A stretch of DNA of 32,870 nucleotides from Akkermansia muciniphila. Its GTDB lineage: Bacteria; Verrucomicrobiota; Verrucomicrobiia; Opitutales; Opitutaceae. Below the pieces are notes generated by a model. The model saw only the letters and a list, made by a program, of their open reading frames with translations. It did no database searches and was not told where the DNA came from. This document shows positions 24,299 to 31,608 of the stretch, piece by piece. Position 1 is the stretch's first letter. Every line of letters starts with the position of its first letter. The DNA lies in the NCBI GenBank assembly GCA_945898185.1, contig CAMDHP010000014.1, positions 1-32,870 of the forward strand, read 5' to 3'. The position numbers and the translations under genes were made by a program.

Positions 24299-25273
24299 AT
24301 GTCCGCCCACGCCATCCTCGGATCCGGTTCCTACGCACCGACCAGAATCGTCACCAACGATGAGCTGTCGCAGCGCGTAGAAACATCGGATGAGTGGATT
24401 TTCACCCGCACCGGCATCCGCGAGCGCCGCATTGCCGGGCCGGATGAATCCACCTCGCAAATGGCCTCTGCCGCCGCGAGGGCCGCATTGGCCGACGCCA
24501 AACTCAGCCCGGCGGATATAGATTTGTTAATCGTCGCGACCATGACGCCTGACATGCCGATGCCGGCCGCCGCCTGCCTCGTTCAGACCGAGCTCGGTCT
24601 CTCCGCCGATACCGCATGCTTCGACCTTAACGCCGCCTGCACCGGCTTTGTTTACGCTTTGGATACCGCCTGGGCAATGCTTGCCTCCGGACGCTACCGC
24701 ACTGCGCTCGTCATCGGCGCGGAAAAGGTTTCCAGCGTCATTGACTGGAGCGATCGAACCACCTGTGTGCTCTTTGGCGATGGCGCGGGCGCAGTCGTTC
24801 TTGGTTCGGCCGTCGAGGGCTCCAGGGCTCGCCTCATCGGCTCCAAACTGGGCTCCATCCCCGCCACGAGCAGCGCCCTGATGACTCCGGGCGGAGGCAG
24901 CGCTCCAGCGAGTCCAGATGCACCGAAATGCATTACGATGAAGGGTAAGGAGGTCTTCAAACTCGCGGTGCGTGCGATGGATGATGTCGCCCGCGAAATC
25001 CTCGTCGCCCACAACATCGCCCCCAGCGAAGTCGCCTGCATCATCCCCCACCAAGCCAACCGCCGCATCATCGAGGCCATTGCCCAATACCTCGAACTTC
25101 CCCTCGAGCGCTTTTTCATCAACCTGGACCGCTTCGGAAACACCTCGGCCGCCTCCATCCCGCTCGCCTTGGACGAGGCCCGCCGCGCTGGTCGCATCAA
25201 ATCCGGTGACGTTGTTCTGCTCGTGGCATTCGGGGCGGGCTTGACCTATGGGGCCACCTTGGTTCGTTTTTAA
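24299..25273 (+). CDS. fabH: beta-ketoacyl-ACP synthase III
   Basis: FabH starts fatty-acid synthesis by condensing acetyl-CoA with malonyl-ACP. From the ATG at 24299 the protein has 324 residues, the usual size. The catalytic triad is visible: Cys114 in NAACTGF, His in IIPHQANRR near residue 246 and Asn in RFGNTSAAS near 276. The start segment AILGSGSYAP, the ETSDEWIFTRTGIRERR stretch and the end GAGLTYGATLVRF are typical of FabH rather than later thiolase-fold enzymes. A GTG at 24275 overlapping the plsX stop would add 8 residues and allow coupled translation; the ATG is preferred because the family start falls right behind it. Confidence 0.96.
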   Translation: MSAHAILGSGSYAPTRIVTNDELSQRVETSDEWIFTRTGIRERRIAGPDESTSQMASAAARAALADAKLSPADIDLLIVATMTPDMPMPAAACLVQTELGLSADTACFDLNAACTGFVYALDTAWAMLASGRYRTALVIGAEKVSSVIDWSDRTTCVLFGDGAGAVVLGSAVEGSRARLIGSKLGSIPATSSALMTPGGGSAPASPDAPKCITMKGKEVFKLAVRAMDDVAREILVAHNIAPSEVACIIPHQANRRIIEAIAQYLELPLERFFINLDRFGNTSAASIPLALDEARRAGRIKSGDVVLLVAFGAGLTYGATLVRF

Positions 25274-25281
25274 GTCGCCCT

Positions 25282-26340
25282 ATGCCTAAGCCCCTCGCTT
25301 CGCGCCTTCTCGCTCTCTTGGTCTCGTTTCTACTGATGTGCGCCGCCACCGGCGCCCTCCATGCAGACCTCGTGTGGGACCCCCAAAACGGCTGGCGCGC
25401 CGAGGGCGGCGTGATCGCACCCTACCTTGCCAGCACCGAGGGCAACTCCGCCAAAGTGATCATGGACAAAGCAACCCGCGCCGAAGCCGCAGGCAGCAAC
25501 GGCGCCGCGCTCTCCGGCTACAAAACCGTCATCAAAAAGTTCAGCAGTTCGGTTTTTGCTCCCGAAGCCCTTTACCGCTCCTCAGGCATCTACGAACAAC
25601 GCCGTCAATACTCGAAGGCATTCAAAAATCTCCAGCGCATCGTCACCGAGCACGCCAACTACCCGCGCTTCAAACAGGTTCTTGGCGCTCAATACCGCAT
25701 CGCCACAGCCTTGGCCGATGGTAAGCGTCCGCTCTATTTCGGCGTCATCCCCGGCTTCAAGCAGCGCGATAAGGGCATGGAAAACTACGAGACTCTCGTC
25801 ACGAACGCACCTTACAGTGAATACGCCCCGCTGGCTCTGATGAACACCGCCCGCGTTCAACGCCAGATCGGCGATCGCGACGCCGCCATTGATGCGCTCG
25901 ACCGCATGATTAACAACTACCCGGAGAACTTCCTCACCCCTGACGCCTACCTCAAACTCGCCGCCGCCCACGCCGAGATCACCCAGGGGCCGCCCTACGA
26001 CCAAGCATCCACCCAGCAGGCGCTCACTTACTTCCAGGATTACCTGATCCTCTACCCGGGCGACGCCGACGCCACCACTGCCAGCAAGGGTTTTAACGAC
26101 GCCCGCACCTTGCTCGCCGAGAGCAAAATGACCATGGGCGATTTCTATTTCTTCAAACGCGATAATCGCCCCGCCGCCCGCGTGTTTTACAACGAGGCTA
26201 TCACCATTCACCCCGACTCTTCTGTATCCGAACGCGCCCGTAAATTACTCGCTCGCATTGACGCCATCGACGCCGGCAATGCCCCTGCTCCAGGCGCGCC
26301 CCGCACCGAACCCAAGGGCAATCGTTTCTGGTTCTTCTAA
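25282..26340 (+). CDS. BamD-like TPR envelope protein
   Basis: A 352-residue exported protein of the BamD/YfiO type, made of helical TPR repeats. In proteobacteria BamD is a lipoprotein of the outer-membrane protein insertion machine. The signal peptide (about 1-28) ends ALHA-DLVWDPQNGW. TPR-like repeats run from about residue 60 to 330, for example ALSGYKTVIKKFSSSVFAPEALYR, DAAIDALDRMINNYP and QALTYFQDYLILYPGD. The only cysteine in the signal peptide is preceded by Met rather than Gly/Ala/Ser, so no convincing lipobox is present. The protein ends in a basic and aromatic tail (NRFWFF). It begins 8 bases after fabH and is followed 47 bases later by an LptE-like gene, which supports an envelope-assembly role. 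A general TPR protein of another function is possible. Confidence 0.78.
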   Translation: MPKPLASRLLALLVSFLLMCAATGALHADLVWDPQNGWRAEGGVIAPYLASTEGNSAKVIMDKATRAEAAGSNGAALSGYKTVIKKFSSSVFAPEALYRSSGIYEQRRQYSKAFKNLQRIVTEHANYPRFKQVLGAQYRIATALADGKRPLYFGVIPGFKQRDKGMENYETLVTNAPYSEYAPLALMNTARVQRQIGDRDAAIDALDRMINNYPENFLTPDAYLKLAAAHAEITQGPPYDQASTQQALTYFQDYLILYPGDADATTASKGFNDARTLLAESKMTMGDFYFFKRDNRPAARVFYNEAITIHPDSSVSERARKLLARIDAIDAGNAPAPGAPRTEPKGNRFWFF

Positions 26341-26387
26341 GCCGGGCCCGCCCGCGTCTCCGCAAGTCCAATTCCTTTCCTCTTTCG

Positions 26388-26936
26388 ATGCATCGTCCCG
26401 CCGCTTTTGTCCTCCTCGCCTTCGGTATCCTGATCAGCTCCGGCTGCTCTCACTACCGCCTCGGCACGGGCTCCGAGCGCGCCTACGAATCGGTCTTCAT
26501 CGCTCCAGTCCAGACCAACGGGACCATCCCTCAATCCGCCGCCATCTTCTCAACCCGCCTGCGCGAGGCTTTCATACAGGACGGCCGTCTCCGCGTGGTA
26601 AACACCCCCGACGAGGCCGACGCGATCCTCACCGTAAAACTAGATACCCTCAAACGGGATGGTCTCACTTCCCTCCCGAACGACGGTGGCCTCACCCGCA
26701 AGTTTGGCCTCGTGCTCGATGCCACCTGCACCTTGAGCCCCGGCAAGGGCGGCAAAGACTGGTTCACCGACCGCCCCCTCCGGGTGGAGCGCCAGATTTT
26801 CACCGAAAGCGGTTTCGGCACCACCACCGCGACGATAGACGCCACCCAGCAGGTTCAGGCGGAGTATCAAATCGTGCCTCAACTCGCCGAGCCGCTGGCC
26901 GCGAAGGTCCGTAGTGCGGTCCTCGATACTTGGTAG
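26388..26936 (+). CDS. lptE: LptE-like LPS assembly lipoprotein
   Basis: A 182-residue lipoprotein with lipobox ISSGC (Cys20) followed by HYRLGTGS, the beginning typical of the LptE family (PF04390). LptE sits inside the LptD barrel and helps bring lipopolysaccharide to the outer leaflet. The later segments also fit: VFIAPVQTNGTIPQ, FSTRLREAFIQDGRLRVV with DEADAILTVKL, and a strand-rich middle with a C-terminal helix. The length agrees with LptE proteins. It follows a BamD-like gene, so two outer-membrane assembly factors are side by side. The gene ends with a strong hairpin. lptD is not in the window, so the assignment rests on sequence character and neighbours. Confidence 0.75.
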   Translation: MHRPAAFVLLAFGILISSGCSHYRLGTGSERAYESVFIAPVQTNGTIPQSAAIFSTRLREAFIQDGRLRVVNTPDEADAILTVKLDTLKRDGLTSLPNDGGLTRKFGLVLDATCTLSPGKGGKDWFTDRPLRVERQIFTESGFGTTTATIDATQQVQAEYQIVPQLAEPLAAKVRSAVLDTW

Positions 26937-26969
26937 TTCGGCTCCGGCCTCGCCCCCGTTTCGTTTCCC

Positions 26970-26997
26970 GCCGCGTCCAGTCCGACGCGGCTCTTTC
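26970..26997 (+). terminator. probable terminator or attenuator between lptE-like gene and rpe
   Basis: GCCGCGTC (26970-26977) pairs with GACGCGGC (26984-26991) around a 6-base loop, giving an 8-bp GC-rich stem, followed by a pyrimidine-rich TCTTTC that is a weak T tract. Rpe begins 60 bases later and may have its own promoter or be read through. Confidence 0.5.
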
Positions 26998-27056
26998 GTC
27001 CCCACGCAAAGCCCTGAACTTGCCCCGCGCCCTTCCTTTCGACCAAACTTCCGCTC

Positions 27057-27716
27057 GTGCCGCATAACTCCATTCTCGCTCCTTCTCTCCTCGCCGGCCA
27101 GCACGCCCGCCTCGCCGAAAGCGCCGCGCAGGTAGCGGCTGCTGGGGCGCCCTGGCTGCATCTCGACATAATGGACGGGCACTTTGTGCCCAACCTCACC
27201 TTCGGCCCGCAAATGGTAGCCGAACTCCGCCGCGAGGTCCCAGGTCTTTTCTTCGACGTGCACCTCATGCTCGACGAACCCCAGCGCTACGCCAAAGCCT
27301 TCGCAGCCGCCGGCGCACAGTTGATCAGCTTCCACATCGAACCGAGCCTTGACCATCGCGCCCTGCTCGCCGAGATCCGCGCCCTCGGTTGTCTCAACGG
27401 TATCGTCCTCAATCCCGACACCCCCGCCGAGGCGGTGCGTCACCTTTTGGCCGACGTTGACCTCGTGCTCGTGATGACCGTGCAACCCGGCTTCGGCGGA
27501 CAGCCCTTCCGCCGCGATATGCTGCCCAAGTTCGCACAACTGGACGCCTGGCGGCGCGAGCAAGCCCTGAATTTCCGGCTGGAGGTGGACGGCGGCGTAG
27601 ACCTTAAAACTGGCGTCGAATGCCGCGCCGCCGGAGCGGATACCTTCGTCGCTGGCACCGCTTTCTTCAAAGCCCCCGACCGCGCCAGTTTTGTGCGCGA
27701 GGTTTCCGCCTGGTGA
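27057..27716 (+). CDS. rpe: ribulose-phosphate 3-epimerase
   Basis: Rpe interconverts ribulose-5-phosphate and xylulose-5-phosphate in the pentose phosphate pathway. The 219-residue protein shows the TIM-barrel motifs of the family: ILAPSLLAG (about 6-14), HLDIMDGHFVPNLTFGP (about 37-53) with the metal-binding His and Asp, FDVHLM (about 63-68), VMTVQPGFGGQPF (about 139-151) and the phosphate-binding VDGGVDLKT (about 178-186). The start is a GTG at 27057; no upstream ATG in frame fits the family N-terminus. It is the last gene of the plus-strand run and ends only 9 bp before the convergent stop of the solute-binding protein gene. Confidence 0.95.
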   Translation: MPHNSILAPSLLAGQHARLAESAAQVAAAGAPWLHLDIMDGHFVPNLTFGPQMVAELRREVPGLFFDVHLMLDEPQRYAKAFAAAGAQLISFHIEPSLDHRALLAEIRALGCLNGIVLNPDTPAEAVRHLLADVDLVLVMTVQPGFGGQPFRRDMLPKFAQLDAWRREQALNFRLEVDGGVDLKTGVECRAAGADTFVAGTAFFKAPDRASFVREVSAW

Positions 27717-27725
27717 ATAGTTCGA

Positions 27726-29351
27726 TCACCGGCCCGATTGCGCCAGCTCCGCCGCACGCCGGTATTGCGCCCTGAATTTCTCGCCCAGCTCATTTGCAAG
27801 GCGCAGTTCCTCCACTCTGTCCTTCGCTCGCAGCGCCTCTTTAATCCGCCCCATGGACTCGGCATAGCTCACCGCGCTCAAATCCGTGAACATCGCCATC
27901 GCCTCAGGCGGCTGACCCGCAGCGATGATTTCCCGCCACGCATTCGTCATCTCGGGATGCGCGTCCAGACACATCACGCGCATGATAAACCTCAGTTCGC
28001 CAAACAGCCCGGCTGTCCACTCCGGCCGATACACCAGAGGCTCTGCGATGGCGTAAGGCATTTCCTCGGGATCACTCCGTTTCGCCGCCAAACCCGGTTC
28101 GTTGTAGGCATCCTTGCGGACCGGCAGGCGTCGCAGGGCAAAGCGCTCCGGCCCACCTTCGGTTCCAACTTTTTGATTCCATAGACGCTGCCCCTCCGGC
28201 GAGAGAACAAACTCCATGAACGAGCGCGCCATCGCCGCATTGGGCGCCCCGCGCAGCAATCCGATCGGGTCCACCGAATACACCGTGCCTCCCAACGGCG
28301 CGACAAAGCCCATGCGCTCACTGCCGGCGCGCCGCACCAGCGCCTCGACCTGCTGCCGTCCGTAAAAATCGATGCACATGCCCGCCGCGCAATTCCCCGA
28401 CGCCACGTCAATCGGCACCTTTTGCGCACTGTCGGTAAAATAGCGGGCGTTCGCCGAGATCAGCTGCAACAGTCGCAAGCCCTCCAGCCAGCCCTCGGCC
28501 ACCGCGTCCTTCTCCGCCGCCTTGCGTGCGTCTTCGCTGGCAAAGCGCGCCGTCGCCAGACGGGCTTCCACCACGCGATGGATTCGTTGCTGCAGCACGT
28601 TCTCAAAGGCCTTGTTCATCGAGCCGCTCTTGGTCGGATCCGCCAGCGCAACTTGCCCGAAGTAACGCGGGTCCTCCAGATCGGTCCATTGCGCCGGGAC
28701 GGGGAGGCCAAGCCTCGTCAACGAGTCCCGGTTGTAAACCACTCCGAAGGAACTCAGCACCGCCCCAAACCAGCGCCCTTGGGAATCGCGGAAATCGTCG
28801 CCCGCATGCTTCACCGGCAAAATCTCTTCGATAAACCACTCCGGGTGCGCGGCCTCGATCCCAGCCTTCACCAAACGGCCCGCTCGCGCTTGCACGATGA
28901 AATCATAAGGGCCGCCACCGAAAAAAAGATCTATCCCGCACCCGACCGACGAGGCCAAAAATGCCTCCCGCGCCTCCCGCACCTCCGCCGGCGCGTCCTT
29001 GGCCAGCTTGGCGTCTGCAAAGCCCGCCGCCACCGCCCCGCTCCAATTCCGCCCGAGCTCCTGCGTCCAGTGGTTCTGAAACGCCGCGGCGTATTCGCCT
29101 TCCAAATACCGGTTGATCTCGCTCGTCCCGCCGATCAGGCGCCAGTCAAAGCCCGGCACCCGCCCTGTCCGCGCGAGATACCATTTTTTAAACCCCGCCT
29201 CGAACTCGTGGCGGATCGCCTCGTTGTGCGGCGAGATGATTACCAGGGTATCCTGCGCACTCGCGACTGCGTGTTCGGTCTTGGTGCGGAGGCAAAAGGG
29301 CAGCGCCAGCACGGCCGCCAACAACACCAAAAGCGTTACGTTTCTTCCCAT
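27726..29351 (-). CDS. ABC transporter extracellular substrate-binding protein, iron(III)/polyamine type
   Basis: A 541-residue exported binding protein. A hydrophobic N-terminal segment (about residues 4-20) serves as signal peptide or anchor. The mature part begins TLVIISPHNEAIRHEFEAGFKKWY, typical of the FbpA/AfuA-like SBP_bac family for Fe(III) or related substrates, and includes WFGAVLSSFGVVYNRDSL, RYFGQVALADPTKSGS and the later family block containing FMEFVLSPEGQ. It is much longer than usual FbpA (about 340) because of an extra helical C-terminal part of over 100 residues. The ABC ATPase gene lies 14 bp upstream on the same strand. No permease gene adjoins. The substrate is a guess from family resemblance; 2-aminoethylphosphonate, polyamines or sugar phosphates are alternatives. 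Confidence 0.85.
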   Translation of the reverse strand: MGRNVTLLVLLAAVLALPFCLRTKTEHAVASAQDTLVIISPHNEAIRHEFEAGFKKWYLARTGRVPGFDWRLIGGTSEINRYLEGEYAAAFQNHWTQELGRNWSGAVAAGFADAKLAKDAPAEVREAREAFLASSVGCGIDLFFGGGPYDFIVQARAGRLVKAGIEAAHPEWFIEEILPVKHAGDDFRDSQGRWFGAVLSSFGVVYNRDSLTRLGLPVPAQWTDLEDPRYFGQVALADPTKSGSMNKAFENVLQQRIHRVVEARLATARFASEDARKAAEKDAVAEGWLEGLRLLQLISANARYFTDSAQKVPIDVASGNCAAGMCIDFYGRQQVEALVRRAGSERMGFVAPLGGTVYSVDPIGLLRGAPNAAMARSFMEFVLSPEGQRLWNQKVGTEGGPERFALRRLPVRKDAYNEPGLAAKRSDPEEMPYAIAEPLVYRPEWTAGLFGELRFIMRVMCLDAHPEMTNAWREIIAAGQPPEAMAMFTDLSAVSYAESMGRIKEALRAKDRVEELRLANELGEKFRAQYRRAAELAQSGR

Positions 29352-29365
29352 TTTCCGGGTTTCCC

Positions 29366-30442
29366 TTACCGTTCCAGCACGACCACGTCGTCCTCATCCA
29401 CGCTGGCAAAAAGGTTCTCCCCGCTGACTCCGTGCGCGGCAGAGTGACGCGGATTCAGCTCGTAAATCTTGAGCAACTGCCCGCCGGCCGAGAACCCATA
29501 CTGCGCAACCTCCCCGAGGTAGATGGATTCGCCGATGCGTCCCTCGACGCTGTTGGTCTCTGCCGCGCGTTCACCGAGGGTCCAGCACTCGGGGCGGATT
29601 GACAATGTCACGGCCGCGCCGATCGCGGGCCGGAATGACGAATCGCCCACGACGCCCTGAAACCGTCCGATGGCCGTATCCACCTCCGCCCGACCATTGG
29701 CTGCCGCGACTATTTTGCCTTCAATAAAGTCGGCCTCGCCGATGAAGTGAGCCACCGTTCGGGAGCTTGGGCGACGGTAAACGTCTCGCGGAGAGCCCAC
29801 CTGAAGGATGTGTCCACCGTCCAGAATCGCCATCCGGTCCGCGATCGACAGCGCCTCCTTCTGGTCATGCGTCACGTAAACCGTCGTGAGCTTGAATTCT
29901 TTGCAAACCCGGCGGATTTCGGCGCGCATTTCCAAGCGCAACTTGGCGTCGAGATTGGAAAGCGGCTCATCCAGCAGCAGGCACCGCGGACGGATTACCA
30001 AGGCACGGGCGAGGGCGACGCGTTGTTGTTGCCCGCCGGAGAGTTCGTTGGGTTTACGCGTCGCATACCTGCCCATTCGCACCGATTCCAGAGCCTCCGC
30101 AACCCGACGATCGATTTCCGCCTTGGCGACCTTGCGCTCCACCAAGCCGAAAGCCACGTTTTCGGCCACGCTCAGGTGCGGCCAGAGCGCGTAGCTCTGA
30201 AACATCATGCCGGTATTACGCTTGTGGGGGGCCAGTTGAGTGACGTCATCGGCGTCGAAGGTGATGTTGCCCTCCTCGGGAGTGTAGAAACCGGCTATGC
30301 TGCGCAGAAGCGTGGTTTTTCCGCAGCCGCTCGGGCCGAGAAGGAAGAACAACTCACCGGCCTCGATCGTAAGATCCAGACCGTGCAAGGCGGTCGTTTG
30401 GCCGAAACGCTTGGTCAGATTTGAAATGGTGATGGTTATCAT
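29366..30442 (-). CDS. ABC transporter ATP-binding protein, iron(III)/polyamine type
   Basis: A 358-residue ATPase subunit of a solute importer of the FbpC/PotA group. Walker A GPSGCGKTT is at residues 36-44, the Q-loop in MMFQSYALWPHL near 82, the signature LSGGQQQR near 134-141, Walker B LLLDEPLSNLDAKLR near 158-172 and the H-loop VTHDQKEAL near 190-200. The C-terminal 110 residues have TOBE-type beta strands (FIEGKIVAAANG and ending LFASVDEDDVVVLER) that in this group take part in regulation. It is followed after 14 bp by the substrate-binding protein. No membrane permease is encoded on either side, so the partner must be elsewhere in the genome. Confidence 0.93.
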   Translation of the reverse strand: MITITISNLTKRFGQTTALHGLDLTIEAGELFFLLGPSGCGKTTLLRSIAGFYTPEEGNITFDADDVTQLAPHKRNTGMMFQSYALWPHLSVAENVAFGLVERKVAKAEIDRRVAEALESVRMGRYATRKPNELSGGQQQRVALARALVIRPRCLLLDEPLSNLDAKLRLEMRAEIRRVCKEFKLTTVYVTHDQKEALSIADRMAILDGGHILQVGSPRDVYRRPSSRTVAHFIGEADFIEGKIVAAANGRAEVDTAIGRFQGVVGDSSFRPAIGAAVTLSIRPECWTLGERAAETNSVEGRIGESIYLGEVAQYGFSAGGQLLKIYELNPRHSAAHGVSGENLFASVDEDDVVVLER

Positions 30443-30810
30443 TCGGGACGGGTCACCCAGAGCACGAGAGAAGGAATTGCGGGTGAGTATGAGTCAAAAT
30501 AATAGGATTCTCGACGTTTTCAGGGGGTGGATCGAAATGATCGAGCCAAGACCGGTTACACAGATAGCACGGAGCCTCGCACAGAGAGGCGACAGGAGGC
30601 GGCTTGCGCCGGCGTGATATCCCGGTTCGAACCTGCCAGCGGCAGGAAAAGTCGAAGAACGAAATAAGAGAATCGAAGAACGAGCGTTGTCCGGATTGGG
30701 CGTTGGCGCCGGTAAACATGGAATGCAACAGAGTTGACCTCGGGTTGGGACACGGTGTTTTTTCCATCGCAACTGGATTTTTATCCGGCTCAGTTAGCGC
30801 GGATGAGTTT
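30443..30810. other. gene-free stretch upstream of the ABC operon and tRNA-Ser
   Basis: No convincing gene is visible in these 368 bases. It contains short hairpins (GCCTC 30574-30578 with GAGGC 30586-30590; CCTGCC 30632-30637 with GGCAGG 30641-30646), a palindrome GGTTCGAACC (30624-30633) and an 11-bp direct repeat TCGAAGAACGA at 30652-30662 and 30673-30683. It should also hold the divergent promoters of the ABC operon and of tRNA-Ser, but I cannot place these with confidence. The minus-strand open frame here is antisense to the tRNA and is rejected. Confidence 0.6.
30652..30683. repeat. two 11-bp direct repeats TCGAAGAACGA
   Basis: TCGAAGAACGA occurs at 30652-30662 and again at 30673-30683, a 21-bp period, in purine-rich intergenic DNA. 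Function is unknown. It could be a remnant of a degenerate intergenic repeat family. Confidence 0.5.
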
Positions 30811-30898
30811 GGAAGGGTGGCAGAGTGGTCGATTGCTCCAGCCTTGAAATCTGGCGAACCGAAAGGTTCCGGGGGTTCGAATCCCTCCCCTTCCGCCA
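30811..30898 (+). tRNA. tRNA-Ser (anticodon TGA), CCA encoded
   Basis: Acceptor arms GGAAGGG (30811-30817) and CCCTTCC (30888-30894) pair perfectly, followed by discriminator G and CCA (30896-30898). The T arm has loop TTCGAAT (30876-30882) between GGGGG and CCCTC. The anticodon loop CTTGAAA (30843-30849) carries TGA at 30845-30847. The long variable arm, AACC-GAAA-GGTT, is the mark of a class II tRNA-Ser. The D arm fits GGCAGAGTGGTCGATTGC. In the anticodon stem the pair next to the loop is C30842 against T30850, a mismatch. It decodes UCA and, by wobble, other UCN serine codons. Confidence 0.97.
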
Positions 30899-30925
30899 TC
30901 CTTCGCCCTGCGGGCTACGGATGGC
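30895..30925. repeat. REP-like nested palindrome overlapping the tRNA-Ser 3' end
   Basis: GCCATCC (30895-30901), which includes the tRNA's terminal GCCA, pairs with GGATGGC (30919-30925). Inside is a second stem GCCC (30905-30908) with GGGC (30912-30915). No T run follows, so it is not a standard terminator. Its CATCCTTCGC (30897-30906) recurs inverted as GCGAAGGATG at 30976-30985. Confidence 0.6.
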
Positions 30926-30984
30926 GTTGCCCTGACGAATGACGCGTTCCAGTTTCTCCCGATTGCACGCTAGTCGCGAAGGAT

Positions 30985-31012
30985 GCCCTGCGAAGCTTTA
31001 GCGAAGCAGGGC
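30985..31012. repeat. second REP-like palindrome ahead of the GIY-YIG pseudogene
   Basis: GCCCTGC (30985-30991) pairs with GCAGGGC (31006-31012) around the 14-base loop GAAGCTTTAGCGAA. It shares the GCCCTGCG core with the first palindrome. Repeated palindromes of this kind are known in many genomes as REP or BIME units; membership of a family here is inferred from the two copies in the window. Confidence 0.55.
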
Positions 31013-31072
31013 CGCCCGCATTAGATCTTAATCCCGCACGCCTTCCCGCTCCCTACTTTCAACTCCGCGCCT

Positions 31073-31315
31073 ATGTATTACGTTTAACTGGTAGAAAGCC
31101 TCTCGACCGTTGGGGAAAGATACGTCGGCTTCACCCAGGATCTGAAACAGCGTATTGTCGGCCACAACACGGGTAAGAATCCCAGCACTGCCAAGCACCG
31201 GCCGTGGAAGTTAAAAACCCACCTGGCACTCTCGACAAAAGCCGAGGCGATGGGCTTCGAGCGATACCTCAAGTCCGGCTCCGGACACCCGTTCGCCCGC
31301 AAGCGCCTTTGGTAA
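31073..31315 (+). pseudogene. GIY-YIG nuclease family gene with a stop at codon 5
   Basis: Reading from the ATG at 31073 gives MYYV, then TAA (31085-31087), then LVESLSTVGERYVGFTQDL and 56 further codons ending KSGSGHPFARKRLW before TAA (31313-31315). This is the whole of a small GIY-YIG domain protein (UPF0213 type, about 80 residues): the first motif YYVYLL is broken at its Tyr, while the second, RYVGFT, and the conserved HNTGKNPSTAKHRPW and FERYLKSGSGH follow in one frame without further damage. A single base change of TAA from TAT or TAC explains the break. No in-frame ATG or GTG exists near the start of the remaining part, though the CTG after the stop cannot be excluded as a start. The remaining reading frame is intact, so the loss may be recent. 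Confidence 0.8.
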
Positions 31316-31346
31316 TGCGCTCGCCCCAGCAGCCCGCCTCTCGCCC

Positions 31347-31577
31347 TCAATCCTTCTTACGTCCGAAAAAAAAGAAAAAATACGCACCGAGCGCCACTAG
31401 CAGCACCAACCACCAGAAGTAACGCAGCTCCCGCGCGGCCAGTTCAGTGAACGCCAACACACGCGGAAACAACACACACAATAACACCACAACCAAGCCC
31501 AGCACGATCAACGCAACCAAGCGGGCGCGGCCCCGACGAGGCGGAGTCACGTTTTTAATCGGACGAACGGGCGGCAT
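31347..31577 (-). CDS. small two-helix membrane protein, function unknown
   Basis: A 76-residue protein with a basic N-terminus (MPPVRPIKNVTPPRRGRAR), two hydrophobic helices (about 20-38 and 52-70) and a basic end GRKKD after a run of Phe. I recognise no family. It lies 31 bp downstream of the SPFH protein gene on the same strand and is probably co-transcribed with it. It is not NfeD, the frequent partner of SPFH proteins, as it lacks an OB-fold domain. The start at 31577 is chosen because an extension to 31700 would run into the SPFH coding sequence. It could be a chance open frame, but the two well-formed helices with flanking positive charges support a real gene. Confidence 0.6.
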   Translation of the reverse strand: MPPVRPIKNVTPPRRGRARLVALIVLGLVVVLLCVLFPRVLAFTELAARELRYFWWLVLLVALGAYFFFFFGRKKD

Positions 31578-31608
31578 CTTTGGCGGAATTTTTTTGTTAA
31601 CGTAGATA

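Noticed and set aside
30624-30633. GGTTCGAACC resembling a tRNA T loop
   Set aside because: The flanks cannot form a T stem or acceptor arm, so no tRNA fragment is supported.
30453-30899. Minus-strand open frame starting MAEGEGFEPPEPFGS
   Set aside because: Its first part is the antisense of tRNA-Ser; such GEGFEPP-type frames are a well-known false gene call opposite tRNA-Ser genes.
30604-30942. Plus-strand open frame across tRNA-Ser
   Set aside because: It reads through the tRNA and the flanking palindrome and has no protein-like features.
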